Shown: positions 1-10,903 of the stretch, piece by piece
Numbering within the stretch: the first letter of the stretch is position 1
Layout of the letters: every line of letters starts with the position of its first letter
NCBI GenBank assembly: GCA_030762895.1
Contig: CM061068.1
Coordinates: 75,355,228-75,419,227 of the forward strand
Reading direction: 5' to 3'
Length of the DNA: 64,000 nt
Source: Sophora flavescens
Taxonomy: Eukaryota > Streptophyta > Magnoliopsida > Fabales > Fabaceae
Translations under genes and position numbers: made by a program
Notes under the pieces: generated by a model
Database searches by the model: none
What the model was told of the DNA's origin: nothing
Seen by the model: the letters and a program-made list of their open reading frames with translations, nothing else

Positions 1-723
1 ATTATTTGAATCCCATTATCACAGCAATTCTATAGTGCTAAATTAGAAGGTCACATGTATATACTAAAGTGGTATATTAACATCACCAACAGTGCCATAT
101 GCTGCTACAAGAAGAGTAGTATATAGCTAGCACTTTTCATCCAAGACGCCCATAAACATCACATATGCCGTATCTGGGAGGGCATATATAGAAGAGAAAA
201 ACAGACTTAATTGGCAAGTTGGAGGAAAATTCGTATTCTTGTAAAGGGGCTTTTTTAATCGAGGCTTATCCATTCCCATGCATATAAGGCCACATAGAAG
301 CAATCGTTAGAAGCAGTCAGGTGTGGAAAAAATGGAGTCATCCAGTGAGTAACGGGAGGAACCAAAAGGAATAGTGCCAAACGTTGCATTTATTTCATAA
401 AGCAAGTCATGCCAGAAAGCCACTTTAATTTCTTTCTTGCAAGTCTTCACACGCTTCCCAGTTCCCACAATGCATGGGACTGATAACACAACTTGCTCTC
501 AACTTTTTCCTTCTTCAAGTTAATGATCGATACTTTTCTAGTCAAGTTTACCATCAACGTGAGGTGGCGTTCTAGCTAGTTATAGTGTGTTTGGAAACTC
601 ATATAAGTTGGGTAGAATTGCCTTTGAAATATAGAAGCTACAAATAGTAGCTTCATTGCAAAAGTGCTGCCTAGGAGCCACTAACTTGGATCCAAACATG
701 CACTCGTGAAATCAAGAGTGTAC
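1..723. other. intergenic, nothing recognised
   Basis: Mixed-composition DNA with no coding stretch that looks like a known family on either strand. A 60-codon minus-strand open stretch near 307-489 has no recognisable domain and no supporting gene structure. I see no RNA gene here. Confidence 0.5.
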
Positions 724-1126
724 CAGGGACGGATTTACATGTAGACGACGGTCTCGAAAAGAGCTTTCCATGTATATATAATATGTCCAAAATTTCCATC
801 TGAATCAAAAACTACGGTCATTCAAAGATTTGTCGATCGTTTAAGATTCCGTTTACATATCATGTCAAAAAATTCATCAACAACACGCACTCAATACATG
901 TTGGATGTATGTTGAATCCTAATGTTGGGTGCAAGTTTTGAGAGATGAGGATCTAATTTAGGTGACTAGATTAATTATCATGTATATTAATAAATTATTA
1001 ATATAATTAACATTGTGGAACTAATAATTATTTAATATTTATATGAAATTCGATGCTTATATATATTGAAAGAACTTTAATTTTATATTAGGCCTCTCCT
1101 GTCATTTAATTCTGGGTCCGCCCCTG
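724..1126. mobile_element. small non-autonomous hAT-like DNA element
   Basis: The ends are inverted: CAGGGACGGA on the left and TCCGCCCCTG on the right. They are flanked by an 8-bp target duplication with one mismatch, GAGTGTAC at 716-723 and GGGTGTAC at 1127-1134. An 8-bp duplication is typical of hAT transposons. The 403-bp interior is AT-rich and has no transposase, so the element depended on an enzyme supplied elsewhere. The ends resemble those of the element at 19147-20630. Confidence 0.65.
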
Positions 1127-1258
1127 GGGTGTACATTCCAATTTACATGCATTCTCGATCATTGTGTTGAAAAAGATACAGATTATTCGTACTTTACATC
1201 TGTTTTAGCTCAGTTTGTATAAAAAATGCTAAATAGTACGACACTTATATGAATAATA

Positions 1259-1343
1259 TTACGCATTATGCCAAGCCCTATCTATGCTCACCCGTGCAAT
1301 TACGCATTATGCCAAGCCCTATCTATGCTCACCCGTGCAATTA
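1259..1343. repeat. two-copy 41-bp tandem repeat
   Basis: A 41-bp unit beginning TTACGCATTATGCC occurs twice, head to tail and identical. It ends about 35 bp before the left border of the pararetrovirus. No function is evident; replication slippage is the simplest origin. Confidence 0.85.
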
Positions 1344-1376
1344 CGCAATGTCTCATGTCCTTCGAGGAGAATTGTC

Positions 1377-1408
1377 TGACTTTAAATATTTAAAGTCAGG
1401 TGACTTTA
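1377..1408. repeat. palindromic left border of the pararetrovirus
   Basis: Positions 1377-1398 form a perfect 22-bp palindrome built from TGACTTTA and TAAAGTCA. A further TGACTTTA follows at 1401-1408, so the octamer occurs three times in alternating orientation. The 18-bp TAAAGTCAGGTGACTTTA at 1391-1408 recurs with one mismatch at 15993-16010, the right border of the viral sequence. Confidence 0.7.
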
Positions 1409-1459
1409 GTGATTAGTAGTCATTAGATCAATCCAACGAACCAAAATGAAACCAAAATA

Positions 1460-1621
1460 ATGAACAGAATAATAACCTTAAAACAAAACATTAAGGAATT
1501 AAGAAAATACTTAGAAATATTAGAAACACTAGAACCAAATGAATATATCATTTACCACCAAGAATTGGTTAGAAAAAGGATAAGAAAATTAAAACAAGAA
1601 TTAGAAAATTGTATAGGATAA
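1460..1621 (+). CDS. pararetroviral small ORF (53 aa), unknown function
   Basis: Intact frame beginning MNRIITLKQ and ending at a TAA whose last base is the first base of the next ATG (TAATG). The protein is Lys/Glu/Leu-rich and probably an alpha-helical coiled coil. It precedes the virion-associated-like ORF, in the position where ORF II lies in related genomes. No motif of the aphid-transmission protein is recognisable. The stop/start coupling fits translation of caulimovirid polycistronic RNA by reinitiation. Confidence 0.55.
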   Translation: MNRIITLKQNIKELRKYLEILETLEPNEYIIYHQELVRKRIRKLKQELENCIG

Positions 1622-2025
1622 TGGGATTATCCGAAGAATTAGAAGCAGGATTCAAAGAACTAGAAAGAATTATGAAAGAATTAAATAAAAATATTATTCA
1701 ATTAATTGAAAATACAGATAGAATTGCAAATTACACTTGCAATAAAATACAAAAAGGAAAAAATGAAATAGAAAATATAAAAGAAACCTTAAATAATATT
1801 TGTAGAGGAAAAGAAATAAATGAAAATGATGATATTATTAAGATAAAAATTGTTTTGGAACAACTAGAAAACCTATTAGAATATGAAGATAATAATAGAT
1901 GTATAACAAAAAATGAACTAAAAGAAATTTTAGAATCCAGTAGATTAAAGGGAATAATAATTAAACAAGAATCAGAACAAGAATCTTCATGGATACCTAC
2001 ACCCGTATCTTCATGGAGGGGATAA
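1621..2025 (+). CDS. pararetroviral virion-associated-like protein (ORF III position)
   Basis: Intact 134-residue frame starting MGLSEELEAGF. The start is the ATG overlapping the previous stop; an upstream in-frame TTG is less likely. The first 100 or so residues are rich in Leu, Ile, Lys and Glu with heptad-like spacing, suggesting a coiled coil. The tail ends IPTPVSSWRG. Length, coiled coil and position immediately before the coat protein match the caulimovirid ORF III protein, which binds virions and DNA. Its last 37 bases overlap the coat ORF in another frame. The function is inferred from position and size. Confidence 0.6.
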   Translation: MGLSEELEAGFKELERIMKELNKNIIQLIENTDRIANYTCNKIQKGKNEIENIKETLNNICRGKEINENDDIIKIKIVLEQLENLLEYEDNNRCITKNELKEILESSRLKGIIIKQESEQESSWIPTPVSSWRG

Positions 2026-3449
2026 AAGAAGAATATATGGAAACATTAAGAAAATCAAATGATTTAGAAGAAATTCAACAATTATTGGAACAACTCAAAA
2101 TAGTTGAAGAAGAAAATAATCAAATACACAACATCGAAAAGATTGATAAAAAAGACATAGAAGATAAGGAAAATGAGGAAATAATCTTAAATTATAGTTC
2201 ATCTTCAGAATCTGAAGAAAACCATATAAAAATGGAAAGAGGTGAATATAGTGGAAAAAACCCTAAAAGAAAATGGGAAGAATATAAATATACACCTGAA
2301 GGAGCTTGGGATAAATACGAAACAGAAGCTATGTATAATAAAGGATATGCAAGGAAAAATAATAATAAATAGACAAAAGTTCAAGAAGAATTTAAACCTC
2401 GATACCATAATACTGGAAATATACTTGACCTTGACTGTATTAGAAATAAAGAAGATGTATTATTAAGATGGACGAATGAAATAATCCTAATGATCTTAAC
2501 TGACGAAAGATTTAAACAGCTAAACTTTATCGAAACCAAAAATTTTGTGACATTCAAAACAACAGGGAATGTACAAAAATTTCTAGTAGGAATTAAAGAT
2601 GCAGAATGGATTAACTTTGGAAGAATGGTAGATAATAGCACAGACTATGTTAAGTTAATAATGACTCTAATACACCAAGAATTTTTAGGATATAATTTAA
2701 TGGAACAAAGAGAAAAGACAAATAAAACTCTAATTGAGAATGCCAAGTCACATCTTAATAGAATGCAAATATGTGATATGTGTCAGATAGAAAGTTTCAT
2801 CTGTGAATATCAAAAATACTATTACCAACTAGATGAAGAAACTAAAGAAATATATAAATATATCTTTATAGACAAATTACCTTATCTATTAAATTCAAAA
2901 ATTAATAAACTTTGAGAATCAAAACCCGAAGAAACAGCAAATACTTTAGGAGGAGTTATTAAACTCTTATACCAAGAACTAAGAGAACAATGTTTGAATA
3001 GAGAAACAATTAGACAATTGAATAGAGGAAGTACTGTCATTTGTTGTGACATTCCAGAAGAAAAACCAGGAAAATACGGTTGTGATAAAATAAAAAGAAA
3101 GAAAAAATATTACAAAAAGCCAAACCTCCGAAAGACTTATTCTAGAAAGAAAAATTATTACAAAAATAATAAAAAGAAATATTTCAGAAGAAAGAAATCA
3201 ACACCAAGGAAATACTGCCCAAAAGGAAAGAAAAAATGCGTATGTTGGATATGTAATGTTGAAGGACATTATGCTAATGAATGCCCTCAAAGAAAGGAAA
3301 AAGATTTTAAAGAAAAATCGAAACTAATAAAACAAGTTTTCCAAATATATGAACTTGAACCCTTAGAAGAAGAACTAAGTGATTCAGAAATAAGTATATA
3401 CGAATATACAGAAAATGAATTATCTTCAGAAGAAGGAGAATTCGAATAG
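1989..3449 (+). pseudogene. pararetroviral coat protein (ORF IV), two in-frame stops
   Basis: A single frame of about 486 codons runs from the ATG at 1989 to the stop at 3447-3449, broken by TAG at 2370-2372 and TGA at 2913-2915. The N-terminal third is acidic with a Ser/Glu cluster (SSSSESEE), the middle holds the capsid core, and residues of roughly 370-420 are very Lys/Arg-rich. A retroviral-type zinc knuckle CWICNVEGHYANEC (CX2CX4HX4C) lies near 3238-3279, followed by an acidic Ser/Glu tail. Acidic ends, basic patch and CCHC box are diagnostic of caulimovirid coat proteins, and the length is close to the usual 440-490 residues. The two stops show that this copy is decayed. Confidence 0.85.
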
Positions 3450-5372
3450 TACCTATATAAAAACATTAATAGAGAAAAGTAAAAATATAACAAAAGCCTA
3501 TATAGACACTGGAGCAAGCCATTGTCTTGCAACAGAAGCATTGATTGATAATTGGGAAAGATTAGAAAACCATTAAAAATACAAATTGCTGATGGATCAA
3601 TACATTCGTTGTATTGGATCGCAAAAAGAATTACTTTGATAATTCAAGAAAAAATATTTATAATACCAACGATATATAAATAAGAAACAGGAATAGATAT
3701 AATTATTGGCAATAATTTCTTATGATTATATCAACCGTTTTGTCAATATTTAACATATATTACTTTGCGAACCCCATATATTTATCAAAAACAAAAACGA
3801 GAGATTATCAAAATACCAATTATCCATACTTCTACATGTACTTATTCATCAAAGTTTCAACAGCTGAAACGTGGTGAGATTATTAGCTTAATTTGCACAA
3901 AAATTCGTCATATATTAGTCAATTTAGAACCAAATCGAATAATACCAGCTCATATAGAAGAACTTCTAGAAAAGGTTTGTAGCGAAAACCCTTTAGACCC
4001 AAGAATTAATAAAAATACTGAATTAGTTGAATTAAGGTTAAAAGATCCCACAAAAGAGGTAAAATGTAAACCAATGATCTACACAAAACAAGATAGAGAT
4101 GAGTTTGAAAAGGACATTGATGAAATGTGTAAAAAATGACTAATTCGACCATCGAATAGTAAACACTCTGCACCAGCTTTTTATATAGAGAATCATAATG
4201 AAATAAAAAGAGGTAAAAGAAGAATGGTAATTAATTACAAACAAATTAATGATGCCATGGAAGGAGATGCCTATTTTCTCCCAAGAAAAAATTTAATTAT
4301 TGAAAGAATTAGAAACATTGATTGGTTTAGCACCTTTGATTATAAATCAGGATTTTATCAACTTAGATTAACTGAAGAATCCAAGCCACTAACTGCATTC
4401 AGTTGTCCTCAGGGTCAATATGAATGGAATGTACTACCAATGGGATTAAAGCAATCACCAGGAATCTTTCAACGACATATAGATTCAATTCTTAAAGAAT
4501 TTAAAGACTTTTGTCTTATTTATATTGATGATATATTAATCTTTTCAAATAAAGGATTAGATGATCACTTTAAAAAGATAGAATTTGTTCTTAACAAATG
4601 TTATGAATATGGAATAGTCTTAAGCAAGAAAAAAGCAGTCCTAGCCCAGAATAGAATTAATTATTTAGGATTAGAAATCGAAAAAGGGAAAATCATAATG
4701 CAACGACATGTACTAGAAAAACTTCAAAGTTTCCCAACAACATTAAAGGATAAAAAGGATTTACAAAGATTTCTTGGACTTCTAACATATATTTCAAATG
4801 AAGGTTTTATCAAGAATCTTGCAGCAGAAAGAAGGATCCTTCAACAAAAACTAAAGAAGGATGCCCAGTGGACATGGACTAATGATGATGATAGACTTAT
4901 TATAAAAATGAAAGACTTATGCCGGGATCTTCCTGAGCTATATCATCCATCGGATGATGATCAAATAATTATTGAGAATGATGCCTCAAATGACTGTTGG
5001 GGTGGTGTTATGAAAGCAAAACCCCCAGGACACAAAAATGAATTACTGTGCCGATATATGTCAGGAACTTTTTCAGATAGTGAGATTAATTATCCCACTC
5101 ATGAAAAAGAGACATTGGCTTTGATCCTTATGTTGGAAAAACATCGGATTTATATACTGGATAAGGACTTCATTGTCCGAACCGATTCTACCTATGTGGC
5201 AGGATTTAAGAACTTAAATCATAAAGGAACTTATAAACAAGGACGATTGATTAGATGGCAAATGAAACTTGCAGAATACAATTACTCAATCTCTCACATT
5301 AAGGGAGATAAAAATATTCTTGCAGATATTTTATCAAGAGAATGGAGCAACCAACAACTGAAGACATACTGA
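3416..5372 (+). pseudogene. pararetroviral polymerase: protease, reverse transcriptase, RNase H (ORF V)
   Basis: The frame opens inside the end of the coat ORF. The aspartic protease motif DTGASH is near 3510. A frameshift near 3570 follows, then stops near 3681 and 3723, and a TGA at 4137-4139 just before the RT core. From 4224 the frame is open for 382 codons. It shows RT motifs FDYKSGFYQ, LPMGLKQSP and the catalytic YIDDI near 4521, then RNase H with END, a Glu in the HEKETLAL segment, RTDST and the C-terminal ADILSR block. The order PR-RT-RH without integrase is that of Caulimoviridae. The enzyme copies pregenomic RNA into DNA. The RT/RH half is well preserved; the protease half is broken. 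Confidence 0.9.
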
Positions 5373-5527
5373 AGCAGATTCAATACCAAGAAATGCTCGA
5401 AAAACAAAAGATGATGGAGCTTGACTTGATCAGAACGAATATCGAAGTACTAAAGTTTCAACTACAAAGACTACCCATCAAAGAAGACCCAATGAAAAAT
5501 ATTAAAAAACAGGTACAGGAAAGCACT
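5342..5527 (+). pseudogene. pararetroviral transactivator/viroplasmin, 5' fragment
   Basis: The ORF VI start overlaps the polymerase end by 31 bp. It encodes about 62 residues of a Gln/Leu/Lys-rich, probably helical N-terminus (MEQPTTEDILKQIQ). At 5527 the viral sequence stops abruptly against retrotransposon DNA. The gene resumes at 12265, and its last 79 bp before the break are repeated there. Confidence 0.75.
5449..5527 (+). repeat. 79-bp viral direct repeat, left copy
   Basis: This stretch of ORF VI is identical base for base to 12265-12343, on the far side of the LTR retrotransposon array. LTR retrotransposons make duplications of about 5 bp, so 79 bp is far too long for an integration footprint. 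It implies recombination with a second viral copy or an assembly join. Confidence 0.9.
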
Positions 5528-6167
5528 TTAGTTCAGAATCAATGAAAAACACAAATCCTCAGAACCATATGCTAATTATCAACTATCCAAGATTATCTCA
5601 AACATTTTCATTTGCAGCCATATCACAAGAGTGAAAAATTGGGTTCAACAATTCACTATCTCAAGTTATTTGACACTTAGTTCTCACAATCAGATGCAAA
5701 ATTCAAGCAAGGGGCAATCTAATAATGTGAACATGCAAAGCTATCATGCAAAACTATATGAATGCAACATGCCAAATGCAAAATATGAACATATGCAAAA
5801 ATACCCCTCTACCCCAAGCTTAAAAATTTACATTGTCCCCAATGTAAACAATCAAGTTGGAGAAAGGAGAAGAAAAAGAAAATAAAACAAAAAATTGAAA
5901 CGGCTTACCGAGGCGGTAACTAGTGTTGGTTAACATTCCAGTCAGAAACTGCCTGAGAATTGGGTGCTTTTTTTTCTTGTCATCTTGCTCTTCCCTTCCT
6001 TCTTTCCCTGAAATTACTTAGCACTTTTATCAGTAAAAGAAAACTCTTGAGCTTCTCAAATTATTCAAGAGTTTAAAATCAAAAATCAAATCTAACTAAA
6101 CAAAAAGGAAAAAGGAAAAGGAAAAGAAAAATTGGGTTGCCTCCCAATAAGCGCTTCTTTAATGTCA

Positions 6168-6890
6168 CTAGCTTGACCTAGTGAAAAGCATCCACCTGGA
6201 TCCTCCTCCCGGATCAAATGGAAATTGGGGTGGTGATTGCAGCAGTAAAATAACTTTATTCTCAATTCCACCCAGCCATTGGGTGGAAATTCCATTGACC
6301 TTTAAAATTATAAACTCACTTCCTCTCGGGTCAAGTGGAATTAAAAAGAGGAAGTGTGACATACAAGTGGAAGGGGCTAACTTACAAGTATCCACACATG
6401 CATGCAAGCCAACATAATTATTTAATGCAGTAAAATCAGATTGCTCAGCATACATGGTGGAGGGAATGCTTTCCAAATGCCCTGCCTCCTCACTTGTTGT
6501 TTCCCAAGGATTTGTGGAAGGTAATCCCTCTTGTTGTGGTTTACTCACCACCACCACTTCATTTTCAATTTGATCCATTCCCAAAACCAGATTTTTCTCA
6601 AGTTCTACTTCACGTGGCTCTATGGGAATCATACATGGTGGTGGGGGTGGTAAATATGACAAAAAGGTTTCCCAATCCTCCTTGGAGTATATATATACAA
6701 GCTCACCAGTCATAGGATCAACTCGTGATGGGATATTATGACATAGAGAAAACTCCTCGAAGAATTCTCCCAAATTTATATCATCTTCCCAACACAAGTA
6801 GTCCTCCAAAACATGACTGGAAGCTTCCTCATCAGGTGGATAATAAATTTTTTTCATGATTTTCGTCCACCTTTCAAAAACGGAACTCAA
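6168..6890 (-). CDS. 240-aa protein of unknown function in the LTR element, left copy
   Basis: Intact frame starting MSSVFERWTK about 100 bp downstream of the tRNA-Asp primer site on the minus strand, where gag would sit. The N-terminal 60 residues are acidic and aromatic. A block DPMTGELVYIYSKEDWETFL is followed by a Pro run, then an acidic Glu/Val-rich middle and a C-terminal part ending near GGGSRW. I see no zinc knuckle, protease or RT signature and do not recognise the family. The right-hand copy carries the same protein split by a frameshift. Retention of this frame in a non-autonomous element suggests either a divergent gag-like protein or a captured host sequence. Confidence 0.5.
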   Translation of the reverse strand: MSSVFERWTKIMKKIYYPPDEEASSHVLEDYLCWEDDINLGEFFEEFSLCHNIPSRVDPMTGELVYIYSKEDWETFLSYLPPPPPCMIPIEPREVELEKNLVLGMDQIENEVVVVSKPQQEGLPSTNPWETTSEEAGHLESIPSTMYAEQSDFTALNNYVGLHACVDTCKLAPSTCMSHFLFLIPLDPRGSEFIILKVNGISTQWLGGIENKVILLLQSPPQFPFDPGGGSRWMLFTRSS

Positions 6891-6991
6891 AACAAAAAAA
6901 TGAAATATACACAGAAAATAAAAATAAAAATAAAATAAAAATGTCTAAATTAGTTGCCTCATTTGTTACTAATGATATTGACAAAGCCAAT

Positions 6992-7008
6992 CCCCGGCAA
7001 CGGCGCCA
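6992..7008 (-). other. tRNA-Asp primer-binding site, left copy
   Basis: The plus strand reads CCCCGGCAACGGCGCCA, the 3' end of plant tRNA-Asp including CCA. The minus strand is therefore the complementary primer-binding site. It lies 6 bp from the LTR edge at 7015. Confidence 0.9.
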
Positions 7009-7014
7009 AAAACT

Positions 7015-8397
7015 TGATGCGTGATTTTTAAGATATAAAGGCAAGTGCACCTCGTCGCAATCAAGTAATACGGTGGTAAGACCGGTTATCATATCCACAG
7101 GGATCGGTTGTCAATTACCAATTCACAAACTCAACAACTATCTAAACTAAACTAAAGTATGAGAGATTAAAACAGAAAATAAAGAAATAAAATATTTTTG
7201 GTCTTTTGGGAATTTTATCGGACACTTGGTATGCAAACAGAGATGTGGCTAAGATTGTTAGGGTTAGACTACACTAATCCTCCCTTAATTGCAATGAAAT
7301 GGTTATCAACACAAGTCCTACTTCAATTATGACAATCAAGCCTTTTCTAAAATACTCAAGCCTAATGTCTTAGGTGCATTGAGCCTAAAACCCCAAATCA
7401 AACCCTAATGCCTTAGGTGGATTAATCTGTGATTTTGCATTAAGTCAAGACCTATAAGATTGCAAGCAATCAACACCTATGTCTAGATTCTTGAACTACT
7501 TGGCATATGATTCATGAGCATGCCTTAACACCAACCTTCCAGTCATCTATCAAAGCAACATATCATTCCTATGGGTAGCTAATCCAAGGAAAGCATTAAG
7601 CACAGAATCACATACTCATAAAGAAATAGAGACTTGCATGAAAACACCAAATCAATTTACAAACAAGTTCAGAAAAGCTACATCTAACCCCAACAATGGG
7701 GGATTAGTTACTCATATTTACAGAAAACCAAACCAGGGAAATAGGAGAAAAGGAGAGGAGAAACTCCATGGGAGCCTTCCTTCTTCTTCACAAAGAACCC
7801 TCTCAAAGAACTCCCTTCTAGGGTTGAAACCCTATCCCAGCCATAGCCTCCAAGTGCCTCCAAATGCCTCCCTTTGGACCCTTTTTTAGGTTAGAAGTCA
7901 GTCCCTTTTTTCGTTCAATGCAGCCTTATTTATAGATCAGTCGCGCGTCACGGCCGTGATGGCCATCACGGCCAGGCCGTGACGACTTCTGGAGTGGGCG
8001 AATTTGCACAAAATGGGTTCTCGCGAGGCGAGCCCTTTGTTCGCGACGCGAAACTTGAATTTCTGGTATGTCACGGCCGTGATGTCTATCACGGGAAGGC
8101 CGTGACAGTCTCTGACTTTTGCCTTCTCTGCTTGATCACAGCCGTGATGGTCATCACGGCCAGGCCGTGATGGGCTCTGTTTGGCTCATATTCTTCACTT
8201 TTCAAGCTCTTTTTCATCCAAGCTCCACCAAGGCTGATTTTTGATCATTTTTACGTTGAATTCCTGCAAAACAACACCAAGACACCGCTTCACCCGTTCC
8301 AAGGGAAAATCTAACTAAATCAACTAAATAATGCCTAATCTATATGCAAAATGCATGCAAAAGTATATATAAAACATGATGTAAAATCACACTATCA
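7015..8397 (-). mobile_element. LTR of the array (left/middle copy, 1383 bp)
   Basis: Bounded by TGATGCGTG and ACTATCA on the plus strand, so it begins TG and ends CA in either reading. Within 7930-8175 it contains a cluster of short GC-rich palindromes based on TCACGGCCGTGA, an unusual GC island in AT-rich surroundings. It differs from the other LTR by scattered substitutions and by an extra block of about 36 bp in that palindrome cluster. Confidence 0.85.
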
Positions 8398-9414
8398 AAT
8401 CACCCCAAGCTTAATCAATTGCTTGTCCTCAAGCAATCACTAAGGCCAGAAGAATAAACAGAACATGGATAGTGAACTAAGAACCCGAGTAAATGATCCA
8501 AGCAATAGGCAAATCAAACAATTCAGCAAGAGACAATCAATTCAAGTCCAATTAGAGGCTTAGGTTCCTTAGACTCATATTCTCACTGATATGGGCACTC
8601 TTTCTCACTTGAAGCTCACCCCAAGCTTGTTCATTTGCTTGGTTCTCTTTCCTCACCACTCCTGTGTTTAGGGGATAAGACATTTCACTCAATTTTCCTC
8701 AAGGAATGGATCCTACCATAGGCTTGACTATCAACCAAATCTCTACTTTATTAATGAAAACAATTAAGAATCAAGAGGTCTTTATTTTGGTTGTAACATG
8801 GCCATGGGATTAATCGTTAGGTGGGGATAACAAGAAAAGGACATTTCAAAAGGCTAAACCAAATGTCAAACATTGCAAACATGACACCTTCTAAAATACC
8901 TTCTTGGGTTTTCAATTTATTTTTCCACCTTTCTTTTCTTTCTTTTTCTTTTTATTTCTCATTTCTTTTTTGTCATCCCCTTGTCTATTTATTTTTCTTT
9001 TTCTATTGTTTTTCTTTTATTTGGAGAAGGGGAGATTTTTCAGCTCAAGAGAATAAATTTTTTTCTGATTCTTTCATCCCAAACTTTCAACTACCTTTTT
9101 CACCCTTTTGTAATACTTTAGAAGGTCCCTTATCAAGCATATTTATAAAAACATTCCAGGGTACCAAGAAAAGCATTTTATTCATTCAGGCTCAAAATTG
9201 GGCAACCAAGGGGTAGCATTTCATCATTCAAAGCTCAGAAGGCCAGAAAAATACCTATTGCCTCAATCATTTTCAAAAATGTTTTAAAAAATTTTCAAGC
9301 TTCAAAATGGTTTCAAGTCAAGTTCTAGAGAAATTCATCCAAGAGGAATAACACTCTAACACAAAGAATGGGGTAGATTTTAGTGAGTACCCCTTTGGCT
9401 CAAAATCTCACATT
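8398..9414 (-). mobile_element. 3' interior of the LTR element (no coding capacity seen)
   Basis: This 1-kb segment occurs only once, between the LTR at 7015-8397 and the second interior copy. On the minus strand it ends in a G-rich AGCTTGGGGTGATT next to the LTR, a plausible polypurine primer. Around 8930-9030 it is a long pyrimidine tract on the plus strand. No convincing protein is encoded on either strand. Confidence 0.6.
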
Positions 9415-10055
9415 TTAGTTCAGAATCAATGAAAAACACAAATCCTCAGAACCATATGCTAATTATCAACTATCCAAGATTATCTCAACCATTTTCATTT
9501 GCAGCCATATCACAAGAGTGAAAAATTGAGTTCAACAATTCACTATCTCAAGTTATTTGACACTTAGTTCTCACAATCAGATGCAAAATTCAAGCAAGGG
9601 GCAATCTAATAATGTGAACATGCAAAGCTATCATGCAAAACTATATGAATGCAACATGCCAAATGCAAAATATGAACATATGCAAAAAATACCCCTCTAC
9701 CCCAAGCTTAAAAATTTACATTGTCCCCAATGTAAACAATCAAGTTGGAGAAAGGAGAAGAAAAAGAAAATAACACAAAAAATTGGAACGGCTTACCGAG
9801 GCGGTAACTAGTGTTGGTTAACATTCCAGTCAGAAACTGCCTGAGAATTGGGTGCTTTTTTTTCTTGTCATCTTGCTCTTCCCTTCCTTCTTTCCCTGAA
9901 ATTACTTGGCACTTTTATCAGTAAAAGAAAACTCTTGAGCTTCTCAAATTATTCAAGAGTTTAAAATCAAAAATCAAATCTAACTAAACAAAAAGGAAAA
10001 AGGAAAAGGAAAAGCAAAATTGGGTTGCCTCCCAATAAGCGCTTCTTTAATGTCA

Positions 10056-10779
10056 CTAGCTTGACTTATTGAAAAGCATCCACCTGGATCCTCCTCCCGG
10101 ATCAAATGGAAATTGGGGTGGAGATTGCAGCAGTAAAATAACTTTATTCTCAATTCCACCCAGCCATTGGGTGGAAATTCCATTGACCTTTAAAATTATA
10201 AACTCACTTCCTCTCGGGTCAAGTAGAATTAACAAGAGGAAGTGTGACATACAAGTGGAAGGGGCTAACTTACAAGTATCCACACATGCATGCAAGCCAA
10301 CATAATTATTTAATGCAGTAAAATCAGATTGCTCAAAGATACATGGTGGAGGGAATGCTTTCCAAATGCCCTGCCTCCTCACTTGTTGTTTCCCAAGGAT
10401 TTGTGGAAGGTAATCCCTCTTGTTGTGGTTTACTCACCACCACCACTTCATTTTCAATTTGATCCATTCCCAAAACCAGATTTTTCTCAAGTCCTACTTC
10501 ATGTGGCTCTATGGGAATCATACATGGTGGTGGGGGTGGTAAATATGACAAAAAGGTTTCCCAATCCTCCTTGGAGTATATATATACAAGCTCACCAGTC
10601 ATAGGATCAACTCGTGATGGGATATTATGACATAGAGAAAACTCCTCGAAGAATTCTCCCAAATTTATATCATCTTCCCAACACAAGTAGTCCTCCAAAA
10701 CATGACTGGAAGCTTCCTCATCAGGTGGATAATAAAAATTTTTCATGATTTTCGTCCACCTTTCAAAAACGGAACTCAA
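10056..10779 (-). pseudogene. unknown LTR-element protein, right copy, frameshifted
   Basis: Same product as at 6168-6890, beginning MSSVFERWTKIMKN and nearly identical in sequence. A small indel near 10337 (CAAAGATA against CAGCATA in the other copy) breaks the frame, leaving a 148-residue N-terminal part and an overlapping C-terminal part. The remaining differences are few, so the two interior copies separated recently. Confidence 0.5.
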
Positions 10780-10880
10780 AACAAAAAAATGAAATATACA
10801 CAGAAAATAAAAATAAAAATAAAATAAAAATGTCTAAATTAGTTGCCTCATTTGTTACTAATGATATTGACAAAGCCAAT

Positions 10881-10897
10881 CCCCGGCAACGGCGCCA
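10881..10897 (-). other. tRNA-Asp primer-binding site, right copy
   Basis: Same 17-bp match to the 3' end of tRNA-Asp as at 6992-7008, adjacent to the LTR that starts at 10904. It marks the 5' side of the complete LTR-interior-LTR unit on the minus strand. Confidence 0.9.
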
Positions 10898-10903
10898 AAA
10901 ACT

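Noticed and set aside
307..489. 60-codon minus-strand ORF
   Set aside because: No domain, no context and no homology that I recognise; such lengths occur by chance.
6181..6715. plus-strand ORFs opposite the LTR-element protein
   Set aside because: They are antisense shadows; element orientation from the primer site and LTRs supports the minus frame.
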